Shown: positions 25,905 through 35,035 of the stretch, piece by piece
How the letters are laid out: every line of letters starts with the position of its first letter
Numbering within the stretch: the stretch's first letter is position 1
Assembly (NCBI GenBank): GCA_029550525.1
Contig: JAKPHF010000075.1
Span: 1-64,000, forward strand
Direction: 5' to 3'
DNA length: 64,000 nucleotides
Source of the DNA: Planctomycetota bacterium
Lineage (GTDB): Bacteria > Planctomycetota > Phycisphaerae > UBA1845 > PWPN01
Made by a program: the position numbers and the translations under genes
Notes under the pieces: generated by a model
Databases searched by the model: none
The model's input: the letters and a program-made list of their open reading frames with translations, nothing else
What the model was told of the DNA's origin: nothing

Positions 25905-27048
25905 GCAACCACTCATGCACTCGGTCTGGCACCTTCGGTCCCGACAGCGATTGTTGCTTCTGTATGCCGGTATCACGTCGGCAGCAGCGGTCGTGATCGC
26001 CTGCGCGTTGCCGGGCCAAACCCTCGGCGTCGTGTGTATGGCGGTGGTCGGCGCGGGTTCGGCTTGGCTGGTCGCCCGTCTGGGGGTGGGGCGGTTGCGC
26101 CGGCGTCTTCACGCACTGCGGGAAGTGACGGATGCCTTGGGACGCGGCGCGCTGATCGAGCACTTGGAATCGCTTCCTAACGATGATTGCGTCAAGCTGG
26201 CCGAATCGGTGGATCGCCTGGCGGCCCAGGTGCGACGCATCGTCGAAGAGCGGGAGCAACTGCGGCAGCGGCTGACGCGGAGCGAGAAGCTGGCCGTCAT
26301 CGGCGAGCTGGCCGCCACCGTGGCTCACGAAGTGAACAATCCGCTCGACGGGTTGCAGAACAGTATTCGCATCATTCGCCGGCGGGCGGGCGGTGATCCG
26401 CAGACGCGCGAGTTGCTGGCCATGATGGAGCAGGGGCTGGCCCGCATCGAGAAAACCGTGCGGCGGCTGCTAAGCATGTCGCGCGACGAGCCGATCCAGC
26501 CCGTGCCCACGCCGGCGGAAGACATCGTGGATGATGCGGTGATGTTCGTGCAGCCGCGGTTGAACCGCTACGGCATACGGCTGGTCCGCGATTTCGCGCT
26601 CGAGCCGGTGGTCGTCCAGGCCGATGGCGTTCATATGGCACAGGTGCTGATCAACCTGATGATCAATGCCGCCGATGCCATGAAAGACACGGGTGGTCAG
26701 CTCACCGTGCGTTGCCGGCGCGCCGACGTCCCGGGCAAGGCCTGGCTTGAGGTGATCGACACCGGCTGCGGCATCGAGGCCCGTCATCTGCCGCACATTT
26801 TCGAGCCGTTCTACTCGACCAAGGGCAAAGGCGCGGGTACCGGGCTGGGCCTGTCGGTGGTGGCCCGCGTCGTCGAGGCGCATCACGGACGCATCGACGT
26901 GCGGACCGCGCCGGGCGAGGGCACGTGCTTTCGTTTGGAGCTGCCTGCGGTCGTGCCGGCGCCAGACGATTCACTTCTGGAAGCCAAGCGCGAAGAAGCC
27001 AGCGTGCATGGCGCCCGCCCCGTTCGGGTAGGCGCCGTCTCCTCCTAG
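25903..27048 (+). CDS. Membrane sensor histidine kinase
   Basis: The protein of about 381 residues has two N-terminal membrane helices (LLLLYAGITSAAAVVIACAL; LGVVCMAVVGAGSAWLVARL) with almost no periplasmic loop and a HAMP-like linker. A HisKA domain with the phosphoacceptor His142 in ATVAHEVNNPLDG follows, then an ATPase domain with the N box (INLMINAADAMKD), G1 (DTGCGIE) and G2 (GAGTGLGLSVV). It resembles NtrB/ZraS-type kinases. The lack of an external domain suggests sensing in the membrane or cytoplasm. No response regulator is adjacent. Start codon uncertain (25903 or 25915); neither has a ribosome-binding site. Confidence 0.9.
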   Translation: MQPLMHSVWHLRSRQRLLLLYAGITSAAAVVIACALPGQTLGVVCMAVVGAGSAWLVARLGVGRLRRRLHALREVTDALGRGALIEHLESLPNDDCVKLAESVDRLAAQVRRIVEEREQLRQRLTRSEKLAVIGELAATVAHEVNNPLDGLQNSIRIIRRRAGGDPQTRELLAMMEQGLARIEKTVRRLLSMSRDEPIQPVPTPAEDIVDDAVMFVQPRLNRYGIRLVRDFALEPVVVQADGVHMAQVLINLMINAADAMKDTGGQLTVRCRRADVPGKAWLEVIDTGCGIEARHLPHIFEPFYSTKGKGAGTGLGLSVVARVVEAHHGRIDVRTAPGEGTCFRLELPAVVPAPDDSLLEAKREEASVHGARPVRVGAVSS

Positions 27049-27081
27049 CCGGTGTGATGAGGGAACGCCATGCCCATTTTG

Positions 27082-27138
27082 GTGCAGGCATCCTGCCTGC
27101 ATGTGCACGCTGGAAGCGTGCACCACAAGAACGCGATG
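27082..27138. repeat. Dispersed hairpin element, GCAGGCATCCTGCCTGC type
   Basis: TGCAGGCATCCTGCCTGCA is followed by GTGCACGCTGGAAGCGTGCA, two small palindromes, then CCACAAGAACGCGATG. A close copy lies at 57900-57950. The element runs into the start codon of the DUF2442 gene. Confidence 0.8.
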
Positions 27139-27405
27139 AAGGCAATTGACCTTGACGTGATCGGCGTTGAGACTGCTGACGAGTATCGCCTCATCCTTAC
27201 CTTCGAAGGCGGAGACAGACGTGAGTTGGATGTCTCGCGGGTTATCTCTTTCACTGGAGTGTTTGAGCCACTCTCAGACCCGGAGTTCTTCCGTCAGGTT
27301 CAGGTCGATCCGGATGTTGGCACGATCGTGTGGCCCAACGGGGCGGACATGGCGCCGGAAACGCTGATGGATGAAAGTCGGCCGCTGGTCAGTCCCGCCG
27401 ATTGA
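27136..27405 (+). CDS. DUF2442 family protein
   Basis: The 89-residue product has the whole DUF2442 pattern: a beta-rich N-terminus (YRLILTFEGGDRRELDVSRV), GVFEPLSDPEFFRQVQVDPD and the C-terminal IVWPNGADMAPETL. Many such genes sit beside DUF4160 or toxin-antitoxin-like genes, but no partner is present here. The function is unknown. The start was placed at the ATG at 27136; extending upstream would translate the dispersed repeat. The ribosome site is therefore supplied, if at all, by the repeat. Confidence 0.85.
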   Translation: MKAIDLDVIGVETADEYRLILTFEGGDRRELDVSRVISFTGVFEPLSDPEFFRQVQVDPDVGTIVWPNGADMAPETLMDESRPLVSPAD

Positions 27406-27447
27406 AAACCCGAAGCCTCGCTTCCGGCTCATAGCTCATAGTTTTTT

Positions 27448-29472
27448 TCAAAACCCCGTCCGTTTGAACTGCCGCTCGAGATCGGCCACGGTGAGGCGCA
27501 GGGACGTCGGACGGCCGTGCGGGCAATTGGTCGAGCGTTCGACCTTGGGACGCTGGGCCATGAGAGCGGCAATCTCTTCCTGGCTGAGCGGGTCGCCGGC
27601 CTTGACTGCGGCCTTGCAGGCCATCATGGCCAGTAGGTCGTTGGTGAGCAGTTCGGTGGAGGCGGGGGCCTGACGATCGGCGAGCCGGTCGAGCATGTCA
27701 CGGACGAACTCGCGGGTGCGCTCAGGCTTGAGCACCGAAGGGGCGGCGTGGATGGCGATGGCCCCGGGGCCGTAGGCGGTTAGTTCCAGGCCGAGCTGGC
27801 GAAGCGTGTCCTCGTGCGATTCAATGACCGCGACTTGGTCGGGCGACACGTCCACGATCTCGGGCAATAGCAGACGCTGCGACTCGAGCGGGCCCTGCGA
27901 GAACTCCTTGGAGAGCTGCTCGAAGAGGATGCGCTCGTGCAGCGCGTGCTGATCGATGATCATGAGCCCGTCGCGGGTCTCGGCCACCAGGTAGCAGCGA
28001 TGGAGCTGGATGACGCTGTCGGGATTCACGGCGTCGATGGAATCGCCGGGAATGGGCTCGGCATCGTCGAGGAGACTGGGTTGAATCGTACCAGGCGCGG
28101 GTAGCGGAGCCCGGGGAGTGGCAGCGTATCCGGAGGCGCGACCTCGCTCACTGCTGCCAGAGCTTGTCCCCACGGAGCCGGCGGCGTAGGGGCGATCCTC
28201 TTCGCGGCTGGTACCGTAGCCGCGCGAGGCGCGGTCGGCGCCGGTGACCGGCCGGGCCCGCTTGAAGAACTCGGCCATGGACTCGCGGATCCGGCGGCGA
28301 CGGGCTTCGGCATCTTCGTCGTCGGCGTCAAGCCCAGCGTTGCTTGCGTTCGACAGGTTGGTGGCTGCTCCCTCAGGCGAGGCCCCCGTGGCCGCACCCG
28401 GCTCGGCATCACTCCCATCGTCGGGCAGCGCGTTGGCCGGTGAATCGGATTCCGATCGCGCCAGGCTCAACGTGGGCGTGAAGTCGGCGTTGAGGAACCG
28501 GTCGCGCAGCGCGGACAGCACCTGCGAATAGAGCATATTGGAGTCGCGCCAGCGGACCTCGGACTTGGTCGGATGGACGTTGACGTCCACGTTGGCCGGA
28601 TCGATGGTCAGGGCCAGGAAGAAAACCGGATGGCGGTTGGGGTCCATCAGACCGCGGTAGGCTTCCTTGACGGCGTGCGAGACGAATCGGTCACGGATGA
28701 ATCGGCCGTTGAGGAACAGGTACTGCCACTTGGCCGCCGACCGGCTGTGCGTAGGCGGCGCGACGTACCCGTTGATGCGCAAGCCACGCTCTTCGCGCGA
28801 GATCTCGATGAGTGCGTCGGCCATCTCCCGGCCGTAGAAATCGCCGATCCGCGAGCGCATGGCTTCGGCCGGCCGTAGGTGATGGACGAGTCGCCCGTTG
28901 TGCGTGAGGCGGAACTCGATCCGCGTGTGCACGAGGGCGATGCGGGCCAGCTGCTCCGTGATGTGGCCGATCTCGGTCTGAGCCGTCCGCAGGAACTTCT
29001 GACGGGCGGGCACGTTGAAGAACAACTGGCGGACCTCGACCGTCGTGCCGGGCGGGCCGGAGCTGACACGAACGGGTTCGAGGGCGTCGCCGGCGATGCG
29101 GATCTCGTGAGCACAATCCGAGTCTCGTCGTCGCGAGACGATGCGGAGCTGCGACACCGCACCGATGCTGGGCAGAGCCTCGCCGCGGAAGCCCATGGTC
29201 TGGATGGCGAAGAGGTCCTCTTCGCGGCGGATCTTGCTGGTGGCGTGGGGACGGATGGACAACGCCAGGTCTTCGGGGTCCATGCCCGCGCCGTCATCCG
29301 TGATGCGGATGAGCTTCTGGCCGCCGTTCTCGACGGCGATCTCGATTCGGCTGGCGCCGGCGTCGATGCTGTTTTCGACGAGCTCCTTGACCACGCTGGC
29401 CGGCCTCTCGATCACCTCACCGGCGGCAATCTTGTTGACGAGCAGGTCGGGTAATACTTGGATTTGGGGCAT
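27448..29472 (-). CDS. mutL: DNA mismatch repair protein MutL (endonuclease-type)
   Basis: The 674-residue protein has the GHKL ATPase motifs ELVENSIDAGAS, ITDDGAGMD and TMGFRGEALPS in its first 110 residues and the transducer VNVHPTKSEVRW. The C-terminal domain carries the metal-binding endonuclease motif DQHALHERILFE (about 507-518, matching DQHAx2Ex4E), ACKAAVKAG and CPHGRPT (about 650). It therefore belongs to the nicking MutL type, as expected where MutH is absent. The middle linker is long and low-complexity. The start at 29472 (MPQIQVLPDLL) matches the family. mutS is not in the window. Confidence 0.96.
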   Translation of the reverse strand: MPQIQVLPDLLVNKIAAGEVIERPASVVKELVENSIDAGASRIEIAVENGGQKLIRITDDGAGMDPEDLALSIRPHATSKIRREEDLFAIQTMGFRGEALPSIGAVSQLRIVSRRRDSDCAHEIRIAGDALEPVRVSSGPPGTTVEVRQLFFNVPARQKFLRTAQTEIGHITEQLARIALVHTRIEFRLTHNGRLVHHLRPAEAMRSRIGDFYGREMADALIEISREERGLRINGYVAPPTHSRSAAKWQYLFLNGRFIRDRFVSHAVKEAYRGLMDPNRHPVFFLALTIDPANVDVNVHPTKSEVRWRDSNMLYSQVLSALRDRFLNADFTPTLSLARSESDSPANALPDDGSDAEPGAATGASPEGAATNLSNASNAGLDADDEDAEARRRRIRESMAEFFKRARPVTGADRASRGYGTSREEDRPYAAGSVGTSSGSSERGRASGYAATPRAPLPAPGTIQPSLLDDAEPIPGDSIDAVNPDSVIQLHRCYLVAETRDGLMIIDQHALHERILFEQLSKEFSQGPLESQRLLLPEIVDVSPDQVAVIESHEDTLRQLGLELTAYGPGAIAIHAAPSVLKPERTREFVRDMLDRLADRQAPASTELLTNDLLAMMACKAAVKAGDPLSQEEIAALMAQRPKVERSTNCPHGRPTSLRLTVADLERQFKRTGF

Positions 29473-29541
29473 GAGCTGTCCGTTCGTCCCTTTCACTGAA
29501 AACCGAAGAGCCGCATCAGACGCTTCGGGCGACTCCGCCTG

Positions 29542-30151
29542 TCATGATACCGTCTCGAGTCTGCCTTTGAGTAGTCCTCCCGATTTCCAGTCCCGACTGT
29601 AGATCTCGCCGTTCGACAAGGCAACGGCTATCAGCGGCTGACCGCCGAGAACGGACCGGTGTGTGATCCGGAAGCTGCGCGTGTCCAGGGCGACCACGTT
29701 GCCGCTGAAAGGTCTGGCCACCACGCACAGCGTTTCGTCCGGAATGAAGGCATAGCTTCCCATGAACTGCATCGTGTCCTGCGCCAGGGCCTGGATCAAG
29801 AGCTTGTCACGCACCTGCCAATCGTCGGGGTCGATTCACATACACCGTCGGGAGATGTTTCCAGACGGTGAGATCCGCTTCGAAACGCCATCCGGAAGGC
29901 TCGACTACAAGCCGGGACAGGATCGTTGCAGGATCGGTGAATGCGTGAGCGGTGATGCAGAGCCTGGCGCCTTGGTAGTGGTGTTGTACCGCAAAGTAGC
30001 CATCTTTGCCCGCATGCAGACTGAGATATCTCACGTCCGAAATCCGCTGCGTGATGAGGTGGTCGTCGGCTGTCCTGAGGATCCACAAGCAGGCATCATC
30101 CGTCCACCCGATGGAGGAGACGATCACATCTTGGCGTGGTGAAAGAATCAT
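29542..30151 (-). pseudogene. Frameshifted beta-propeller-like hypothetical gene
   Basis: Two overlapping minus-strand frames, 29807-30151 (114 codons) and 29542-29814 (90 codons), read as one protein when a single base is skipped near 29840. HLPTVYVN in the first continues as DPDDWQVRDKLLIQALAQDT in the second. The repeated short strands (SSIGWTDDACLWILRTADD; VVALDTRSFRITHRSVLGGQ) resemble propeller blades. The first frame also lacks a convincing start, since in-frame residues resembling a strand continue upstream of the ATG. It is likely decaying, or there is a sequence error. Function unknown. Confidence 0.6.
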
Positions 30152-30221
30152 CTTTTCGCGTTTCGGACTGAGCGGTTGTCGGGGGGCTCGAAGCGCGAAC
30201 CGTCACGTTTCGAGTCGCCCG

Positions 30222-30638
30222 CTACCCGATCACCTCGACACCCACCGCCTTCGCCGCGCTGCGGAGTTCATCGTTCAGCGACGCCAACGGTAGCTGTCGC
30301 CGCAGCGCTAGATCGAGATAGACCGCATCGCGGCTGCTCAGCCGATGCGCGCGGCACAGCGACAGAATCTGCGTGAACGCCCGGCCGGGGGCTTGGTCAT
30401 CCACGTGCAGTTGGAGATCCTCAACGAGCGCGATGAAGCCGGCCACCTGCGCAGGCGTCAGTCGTCCCTTCCGCTCCGCGACCGCCAGCAGGTGCGTGAC
30501 TTCGAGATACCAGCCGGCGGGCACCACCGCGGACTCGGCTTCCATTCGGTCGAGGAGGGCGTCGATGGCCGGCGTGGACGCTTCGGGAAAGCACCAGGCC
30601 GCGGCCACCGAGGCATCCATGACGAAGCCGGGCGTCAT
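30222..30638 (-). CDS. PIN-domain toxin, VapC-like
   Basis: The 138-residue product has the PIN-domain acidic set: VMDASVAAAWCF (first Asp), a Glu in WYLEVTHLLAVAE, and SSRDAVYLDLALRRQLPLAS near the C-terminus with further Asp residues. Such proteins are ribonucleases that cut tRNA, rRNA or mRNA and are held in check by the antitoxin. Its ATG overlaps the antitoxin stop (ATGA at 30635-30638), the usual coupled arrangement with the antitoxin first. Confidence 0.9.
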   Translation of the reverse strand: MTPGFVMDASVAAAWCFPEASTPAIDALLDRMEAESAVVPAGWYLEVTHLLAVAERKGRLTPAQVAGFIALVEDLQLHVDDQAPGRAFTQILSLCRAHRLSSRDAVYLDLALRRQLPLASLNDELRSAAKAVGVEVIG

Positions 30639-30895
30639 AGGCGGCCCTCTGCGGTCAGGTCTTGAAGCTTCAGCCCCTTCAACTTGATCTCCGTGGTCGT
30701 TTTTCGCCATCGACGGATGGCGGCGCGTCGCTGTTCGGCGGTGACCGATTTGCGGACGGGGACCAGCTTGGCGATGGGCCGGCCATGACGGGTGATGATG
30801 AGTTCCTCGCCTTTCTCGACCCGTTCGAGCAGTTCAGACAGCCGAGTCTTGGCGTCGTAGGCCCCAATCACGCTGGCTGGGTCGGGCACGAGCAT
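30635..30895 (-). CDS. Phd/YefM-type antitoxin
   Basis: The 86-residue protein from the ATG at 30895 has the Phd/YefM DNA-binding fold: SVIGAYDAKTRLSELLERVE, then GEELIITRHGRPIAKLVPV. The C-terminal half (RWRKTTTEIKLKGLKLQDLT) is the likely toxin-binding arm. It should repress its own promoter together with the PIN toxin. A frame extending to 30961 would begin inside the promoter, so the internal start is preferred. Confidence 0.88.
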   Translation of the reverse strand: MLVPDPASVIGAYDAKTRLSELLERVEKGEELIITRHGRPIAKLVPVRKSVTAEQRRAAIRRWRKTTTEIKLKGLKLQDLTAEGRL

Positions 30896-30928
30896 GGATT
30901 CACCGGTGCTCTCGAAAAACTGGTCTAC

Positions 30929-30961
30929 GACTAGTCTATTTTCGCGGATCGATTGTGTCAA
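30929..30961 (-). promoter_or_regulatory. Toxin-antitoxin promoter with an operator palindrome
   Basis: On the minus strand a perfect TTGACA (30956-30961) is followed by 17 bases and TAGACT (30933-30938). The palindrome GACTAGTC (30929-30936) overlaps the -10 element, a good position for autorepression by the antitoxin. Confidence 0.6.
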
Positions 30962-31044
30962 AGCCGGTCTTTTCGGATGCCGGCCGGCCTAACTAGAATG
31001 AGTTAGCCTCACTCAGGAGAACGGGACGGTTTTTGTTCGCCTCT

Positions 31045-31072
31045 TTGGAGACCGCGGCGCGGCGAGTATAAT
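31045..31072 (+). promoter_or_regulatory. Promoter of typA
   Basis: A perfect TATAAT (31067-31072) follows TTGGAG (31045-31050) by 16 bases. It is divergent from the toxin-antitoxin promoter and predicts a leader of about 170 bases. Confidence 0.5.
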
Positions 31073-31248
31073 ATTCCGCCTCAACGAGGGTCAACGAAAT
31101 CCGGCCTGGTCGGGGGGATCGGGCTGTGAGTTCTCGCGTGGCCGCTAATCCCGCCTTCAAGTGGGAGTTACCGCTTTCGAAGCTTTGGGTGCAGTTGTGT
31201 CCAACCCCGTCGCGGGCCGGGGTGGGAGATCCTGTAAGGGTAACGAAT

Positions 31249-33075
31249 TTGGAAAACCTGAATATCCGGAATGTGGCGATCATCGCCCACGTCGATCACG
31301 GCAAGACGACGCTGGTGGACCAGATGCTGCGGCAGTGCGGCCAGTTCCGCGACAGCGAGCTGAAGGGTGAATGCATCCTGGACTCCAATGACCTGGAGCG
31401 CGAGCGGGGGATCACCATTCTGGCCAAGAACATCGCCATTCACTACCGCGGCGTGAAGATCAACCTGATCGACACGCCCGGTCACGCGGACTTCGGCGGC
31501 GAGGTTGAGCGGGTGTTGAAGATGGCCGACGGATGCCTCCTGCTGGTCGACGCGTTCGAAGGCCCCATGCCGCAGACGCGCTTCGTGCTGCAGAAGGCGC
31601 TCGAGTATGGGTTGCGCCCGGTGGTGGTGATCAACAAGGTGGACCGGCCCGATGCCCGGCCGCTCGACGTGTTGGACGAGGTCATCGATCTGTTCATCGA
31701 ACTGGGGGCCGACGAGCACATGCTGGAGTTCCCGACGATCTACGCGTCGGGGGCGCAGGGTTATGCCTCGTTGCGTCCGGGGGAGAACCCGGGCAACATC
31801 CGCGTGTTGTTCGACGCCATTCTCGAACAGGTGCCGCCGCCCAAGGCCGACGAGACCGCGCCGCTGCAAATGCTGATCACGTCGCTGGATTACAGCGACT
31901 ACGTTGGGCGGATCGGGATCGGACGTGTATTCGGGGGCATTCTAAAGGCGGGTCAGCAGGTTACGGTCATCCGCCGGGACGGCACGCAGTCCAAGGAGCA
32001 GGTGGGCGAGCTGTATCTGTTCGACCGCCTGGGCCGGATCAAGACGGACAAGGTGGTGGCGGGCGATATCTGCGCGGTGGTGGGGCTCGAGTCGGTGGAC
32101 ATCGGCAACACCGTCGCCTGCCCGGACAATCCCATGCCGCTGCCGACCATCACCATTGACGAACCCACGCTGCACATGACGTTCCGCGTGAACGACTCTC
32201 CGTTTGCCGGACGGTCGGGCAAGTTCCTGACGTCGCGCCATATTCGCGATCGGCTGGAGAAGGAGCTGCAGCACAACGTGGCGTTGCGGGTCGAGCCCGG
32301 CAACACGCCGGAAGAGTTTCACGTTTCCGGACGCGGCCTGCTGCACTTGTCGGTGCTCATCGAGAGCATGCGGCGGGAAGGGTACGAGCTGGCGGTGGGC
32401 AAGCCGAAGGTCATCTTTCGCGAGTCGGACGGCAAGAAGACCGAGCCTATCGAGCTGTGCTTCGTGGATGTACCCAACGAGTACATGGGGCCGGTGATGG
32501 AGATCATGGGCCAGCGTCGCGGCGTGTGCAATAAGGTGGAGAGCCGTGGCGAGTACACGCACATGGAGTTTACGGTGCCGGCTCGCGGCCTGATCGGCGT
32601 GCGGAATCGGCTGCTGACGGCGACCAACGGCACGGCCATCATGCACCACAATTTCTATCGGTACGAGGAGTTGCGGGGACACATTCCGGGCCGATCCGCC
32701 GGCGTGCTGATCGCCAGCGAATCGGGTCAGGTGACGGCGTACGCGTTGGACGCGCTGGCCAGTCGTGGCGTGATGTTCGTTCGGCCGACCGACCAGGTCT
32801 ACGAGGGGATGATCGTCGGCGAGCACTGCAAGGACAATGACATCGAGGTGAACGTCTGCCGGGCCAAGAAGATGACGAATATTCGCGCGGCCTCGGCGGA
32901 CAAGACGGTGGTGCTCAAGCCGCCGCGTGAGATGACGCTCGAGATGTGCCTGGAGTTCATCGAGGACGATGAACTGCTGGAGGTCACGCCGGACGCGCTG
33001 CGGCTGCGCAAGCGCATGTTGAAGGAATCCGATCGCAAGGCCGCCCGGCGCAAGGAGCAGCAGGTCGGCGCCTGA
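31249..33075 (+). CDS. typA: Ribosome-associated GTPase TypA/BipA
   Basis: The 608-residue translation factor-like GTPase has G1 [16 protein letters not shown]3 [20 protein letters not shown] and G4 VINKVDRP, then the EF-G-like domains and the TypA-specific C-terminus ([40 protein letters not shown]). It acts on the 50S subunit in stress and cold adaptation. No ATG exists at the expected position. TTG at 31249, preceded by AAGGG with 8-base spacing, gives the normal family length ([12 protein letters not shown]). A longer GTG start at 31126 would add 41 unconserved residues. Confidence 0.95.
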   Translation: MENLNIRNVAIIAHVDHGKTTLVDQMLRQCGQFRDSELKGECILDSNDLERERGITILAKNIAIHYRGVKINLIDTPGHADFGGEVERVLKMADGCLLLVDAFEGPMPQTRFVLQKALEYGLRPVVVINKVDRPDARPLDVLDEVIDLFIELGADEHMLEFPTIYASGAQGYASLRPGENPGNIRVLFDAILEQVPPPKADETAPLQMLITSLDYSDYVGRIGIGRVFGGILKAGQQVTVIRRDGTQSKEQVGELYLFDRLGRIKTDKVVAGDICAVVGLESVDIGNTVACPDNPMPLPTITIDEPTLHMTFRVNDSPFAGRSGKFLTSRHIRDRLEKELQHNVALRVEPGNTPEEFHVSGRGLLHLSVLIESMRREGYELAVGKPKVIFRESDGKKTEPIELCFVDVPNEYMGPVMEIMGQRRGVCNKVESRGEYTHMEFTVPARGLIGVRNRLLTATNGTAIMHHNFYRYEELRGHIPGRSAGVLIASESGQVTAYALDALASRGVMFVRPTDQVYEGMIVGEHCKDNDIEVNVCRAKKMTNIRAASADKTVVLKPPREMTLEMCLEFIEDDELLEVTPDALRLRKRMLKESDRKAARRKEQQVGA

Positions 33076-33080
33076 ATAGT

Positions 33081-33114
33081 AGCTGTGAGCTATGAGCTGT
33101 GGGCTATGAGCCGA
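33081..33114. repeat. Heptamer array after typA
   Basis: AGCTGTG, AGCTATG, AGCTGTG, GGCTATG and AGCCGAG begin 5 bases after the typA stop codon. Confidence 0.85.
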
Positions 33115-33480
33115 GCAGCAAAGGTTCTTTGCCCTCAGGGGTGGGTGACCCGCGTTCAAGATCTCTTCACGTAGATTGAACTTCGCGTTTTTCCAGCGAG
33201 CGGCGGGGCTTGCCCCCGCCGTTTCATTGCGCTGTCAGTTCGCGCCCTTTGCAAAGACCGACGTCGTCGCAGGATCCCGTGGCACTGAGTCCGCCGGGGC
33301 ATGCTCGGCCGGTCGTGCTGGTTCGCGCCCGCAGGGCGTCAGCGAACCGGTCGGCGGCGCAGCAGGGCGGGCCGATCCATCCACGTTGGGTCTTGATAGA
33401 CCGTGTCATGATATGGTCTCCTCCCCCCCTCGCTACTCTACGACAACCGGGGGTTGTGTTCAATTTAGCTGAATCAGCCG

Positions 33481-33508
33481 TGAGCTAGGAGCTGTGGGCT
33501 GTCAGCCA
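33481..33508. repeat. Heptamer array, TGAGCTN family
   Basis: Four units: TGAGCTA, GGAGCTG, TGGGCTG, TCAGCCA. Confidence 0.75.
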
Positions 33509-33621
33509 GACCTCTGGCGTACGTGTTTAGCGTGCAAGAGATGGACGTCGCTCGGTCCCGAAGGTTCGCGAAGTGACCAGAGATCGGTGCGGCTTCGCCC
33601 CGAAGGGGCGCGGGTTAGTAG

Positions 33622-33641
33622 CCGTGGGCGTAAGCCCACGG
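33622..33641. repeat. Hairpin element CCGTGGGC-GTAA-GCCCACGG
   Basis: A perfect 8-bp stem is closed by a GTAA tetraloop. A related GCCG/CGGC palindrome follows at about 33690-33714. Elements of this kind are known as dispersed hairpin repeats in planctomycete genomes; only one clear copy was noticed here. Confidence 0.6.
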
Positions 33642-33952
33642 ACTGCTGGCTCTACGAAGACTATCCCTAGGAGTTAGTACGGGCCTCGCACCGGCGGCTC
33701 ACGCCGACGGCTATTGACCGGCGTCCCTACGAGGCGAGAAGGTGCCGCATACTAGACACGTTCATTCTGGCTCATAGCTGAAAGCTGACATCTTGATCAG
33801 GTTATTCGGTCGCGGCGAATGACGAGTGCTGATCCACGGGGCCGGTCCGAAGAATCCGCCGATCGGCGGGGCGGCGGAGGTGATCTGCCGATTGAGTGCA
33901 CGGACGGTCGGACTTCACGTCACAAGCCAATCACGCCAAGGGGGGTTGGGGC

Positions 33953-34975
33953 ATGAGCGAACACGGGTCGGAGCGGGTGGTGGCAGCGTCTTCGGCCATC
34001 GTCGCCGGAGCGGCGGGGCGGGTGCTGATCGCGCCCTGGGGCCAGGTCCGCTCGGCGAACGGCGATTTCGTGCTGGACGCCGAGGCCGGCCGCATGGTGC
34101 TGGAGGCGTTCGAGGCTCACGGGACGGACGTGCCAGTGGACTACGAGCATCAGAGCCTGGGTGGCACGTACGCGGCACCCTCGGGCCTGGCACCGGCGGC
34201 CGGCTGGATCAAGGCGCTGCACGTGGTGGAGCCGCAGGACGACGCGGCGGATGGCGGCAGCCTGGAGCCGGGGCTCTATGCGGATGTGGAATGGACGGAG
34301 GCGGCCCGGGCCAAGCTCGAAGCCCGCGAGTATCGCTACCTGTCGCCCGTGGTCATCGTCCGTAAGCGGGATCGCCGCGTGGTGGCGTTGCACTCGGCCG
34401 CTCTGACCAACAAGCCGGCGATCGTCGGCATGCGACCCATCGTGAACAAAACGAGCGACGAGAGAACGGAGGAGCGGATGCACGAGCAGACGGTCACGAA
34501 CGCAGCGGAGCCCGAAGGACTAGACAAGCGGCCGCCGCAGGCCGTGGATGATGCGGTCGAAGCTCTGCGGCTTCGCTTGGGGTTGGATTCCAGTAGCGAC
34601 GGCGAAACGGTGATTCTCGCCGCCGAGCGACGGCTGACGGAGCTGATGACCGAGGCGAGCCGGCGCGAGGCGGAGGAGCGGGTCACCGCCGCCACGCGGG
34701 CGGGCAAGCTGATTCCCGTGCAGCGGGAGTGGGCCATGGCGCTGGCGTTGCGCGATCCGACCGGCTTCGACGAGTGGGCGGCGACCGCACCGGTGGTGGT
34801 GAGCCTCGGGCGAACGCAACCGCCCGAGGCGGCCGAGCCGTCGCGTCAGCGGGCCACCATCGTCGCGTCGGCGCGAGCGGCGTTTCGAGCCGAACCGGGC
34901 TTGGCGCTCATCACCGACGAGGAGGCGTGGGTGCGGACGGCGCTGCGGGACGCGGGGTTGAAGGAGGAAGACTGA
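33953..34975 (+). CDS. Mu-like head maturation protease (gpI type)
   Basis: The 340-residue protein matches the Mu I protease family. N-terminal strands GRVLIAPWGQVRSANGDFVL precede DVPVDYEHQSLGGTYAAPSG, which holds the family's DYEH motif. AGWIKALHVVE, ARAKLEAREYRYLSPVVIV and LTNKPAIVGM follow. The N-terminal half is the protease; the C-terminal half (from about residue 176) is charged and scaffold-like. The protease cleaves scaffold and itself during head assembly. The ATG at 33953 follows a G-rich site. It opens the plus-strand structural module; the terminase, portal and MuF genes that precede it in Mu are absent. Confidence 0.88.
   Translation: MSEHGSERVVAASSAIVAGAAGRVLIAPWGQVRSANGDFVLDAEAGRMVLEAFEAHGTDVPVDYEHQSLGGTYAAPSGLAPAAGWIKALHVVEPQDDAADGGSLEPGLYADVEWTEAARAKLEAREYRYLSPVVIVRKRDRRVVALHSAALTNKPAIVGMRPIVNKTSDERTEERMHEQTVTNAAEPEGLDKRPPQAVDDAVEALRLRLGLDSSSDGETVILAAERRLTELMTEASRREAEERVTAATRAGKLIPVQREWAMALALRDPTGFDEWAATAPVVVSLGRTQPPEAAEPSRQRATIVASARAAFRAEPGLALITDEEAWVRTALRDAGLKEED
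34478..34975 (+). CDS. Internal-start scaffold protein (gpZ-like) within the protease gene
   Basis: An in-frame ATG at 34478 is preceded by GGAGGAG (34468-34474), the strongest ribosome-binding site in this module. It would produce the 165-residue C-terminal part of the protease (MHEQTVTNAAEPEG to the end). Mu makes a separate scaffold, gpZ, from the 3' part of gene I in the same way. The product is helical and charged as expected of a scaffold. Expression is inferred only from the site. Confidence 0.55.
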   Translation: MHEQTVTNAAEPEGLDKRPPQAVDDAVEALRLRLGLDSSSDGETVILAAERRLTELMTEASRREAEERVTAATRAGKLIPVQREWAMALALRDPTGFDEWAATAPVVVSLGRTQPPEAAEPSRQRATIVASARAAFRAEPGLALITDEEAWVRTALRDAGLKEED

Positions 34976-35030
34976 CGCGGCGACGCGGCGAGAGAGAAGA
35001 CAGACGCACGACCAATGACGAAAGGATGAC
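34973..35030. repeat. GACGCGGCGA-type spacer repeat
   Basis: The protease stop codon runs straight into GACGCGGCGACGCGGCGA, then GAGAGA and ATGACGAAAGGATGACGACG. The same words occur after the stop codons at 18358 and 37168. Confidence 0.6.
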
Positions 35031-35035
35031 GACGC

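Larger units (their letters stand above)
33076..33952. other. Repeat-rich spacer between typA and the phage structural module
   Basis: This 877-base gap holds heptamer arrays (33081-33114, 33481-33508, 33770-33791), a GNRA-capped hairpin (33622-33641) and GC-rich hairpins such as CGCCCC/GGGGCG (33596-33610). No frame resembles a protein. It is a candidate breakpoint for the proposed inversion of the phage-like blocks. Confidence 0.65.

Noticed and set aside
31126..31248. Longer GTG start for typA
   Set aside because: The extra 41 residues are not part of the TypA family, and the TTG at 31249 has a ribosome site and gives the family length.
33826..34365. Plus-strand 179-codon frame overlapping the protease gene
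   Set aside because: It is in another frame from the well-supported protease and is Gly/Arg-rich, as expected of a GC shadow.
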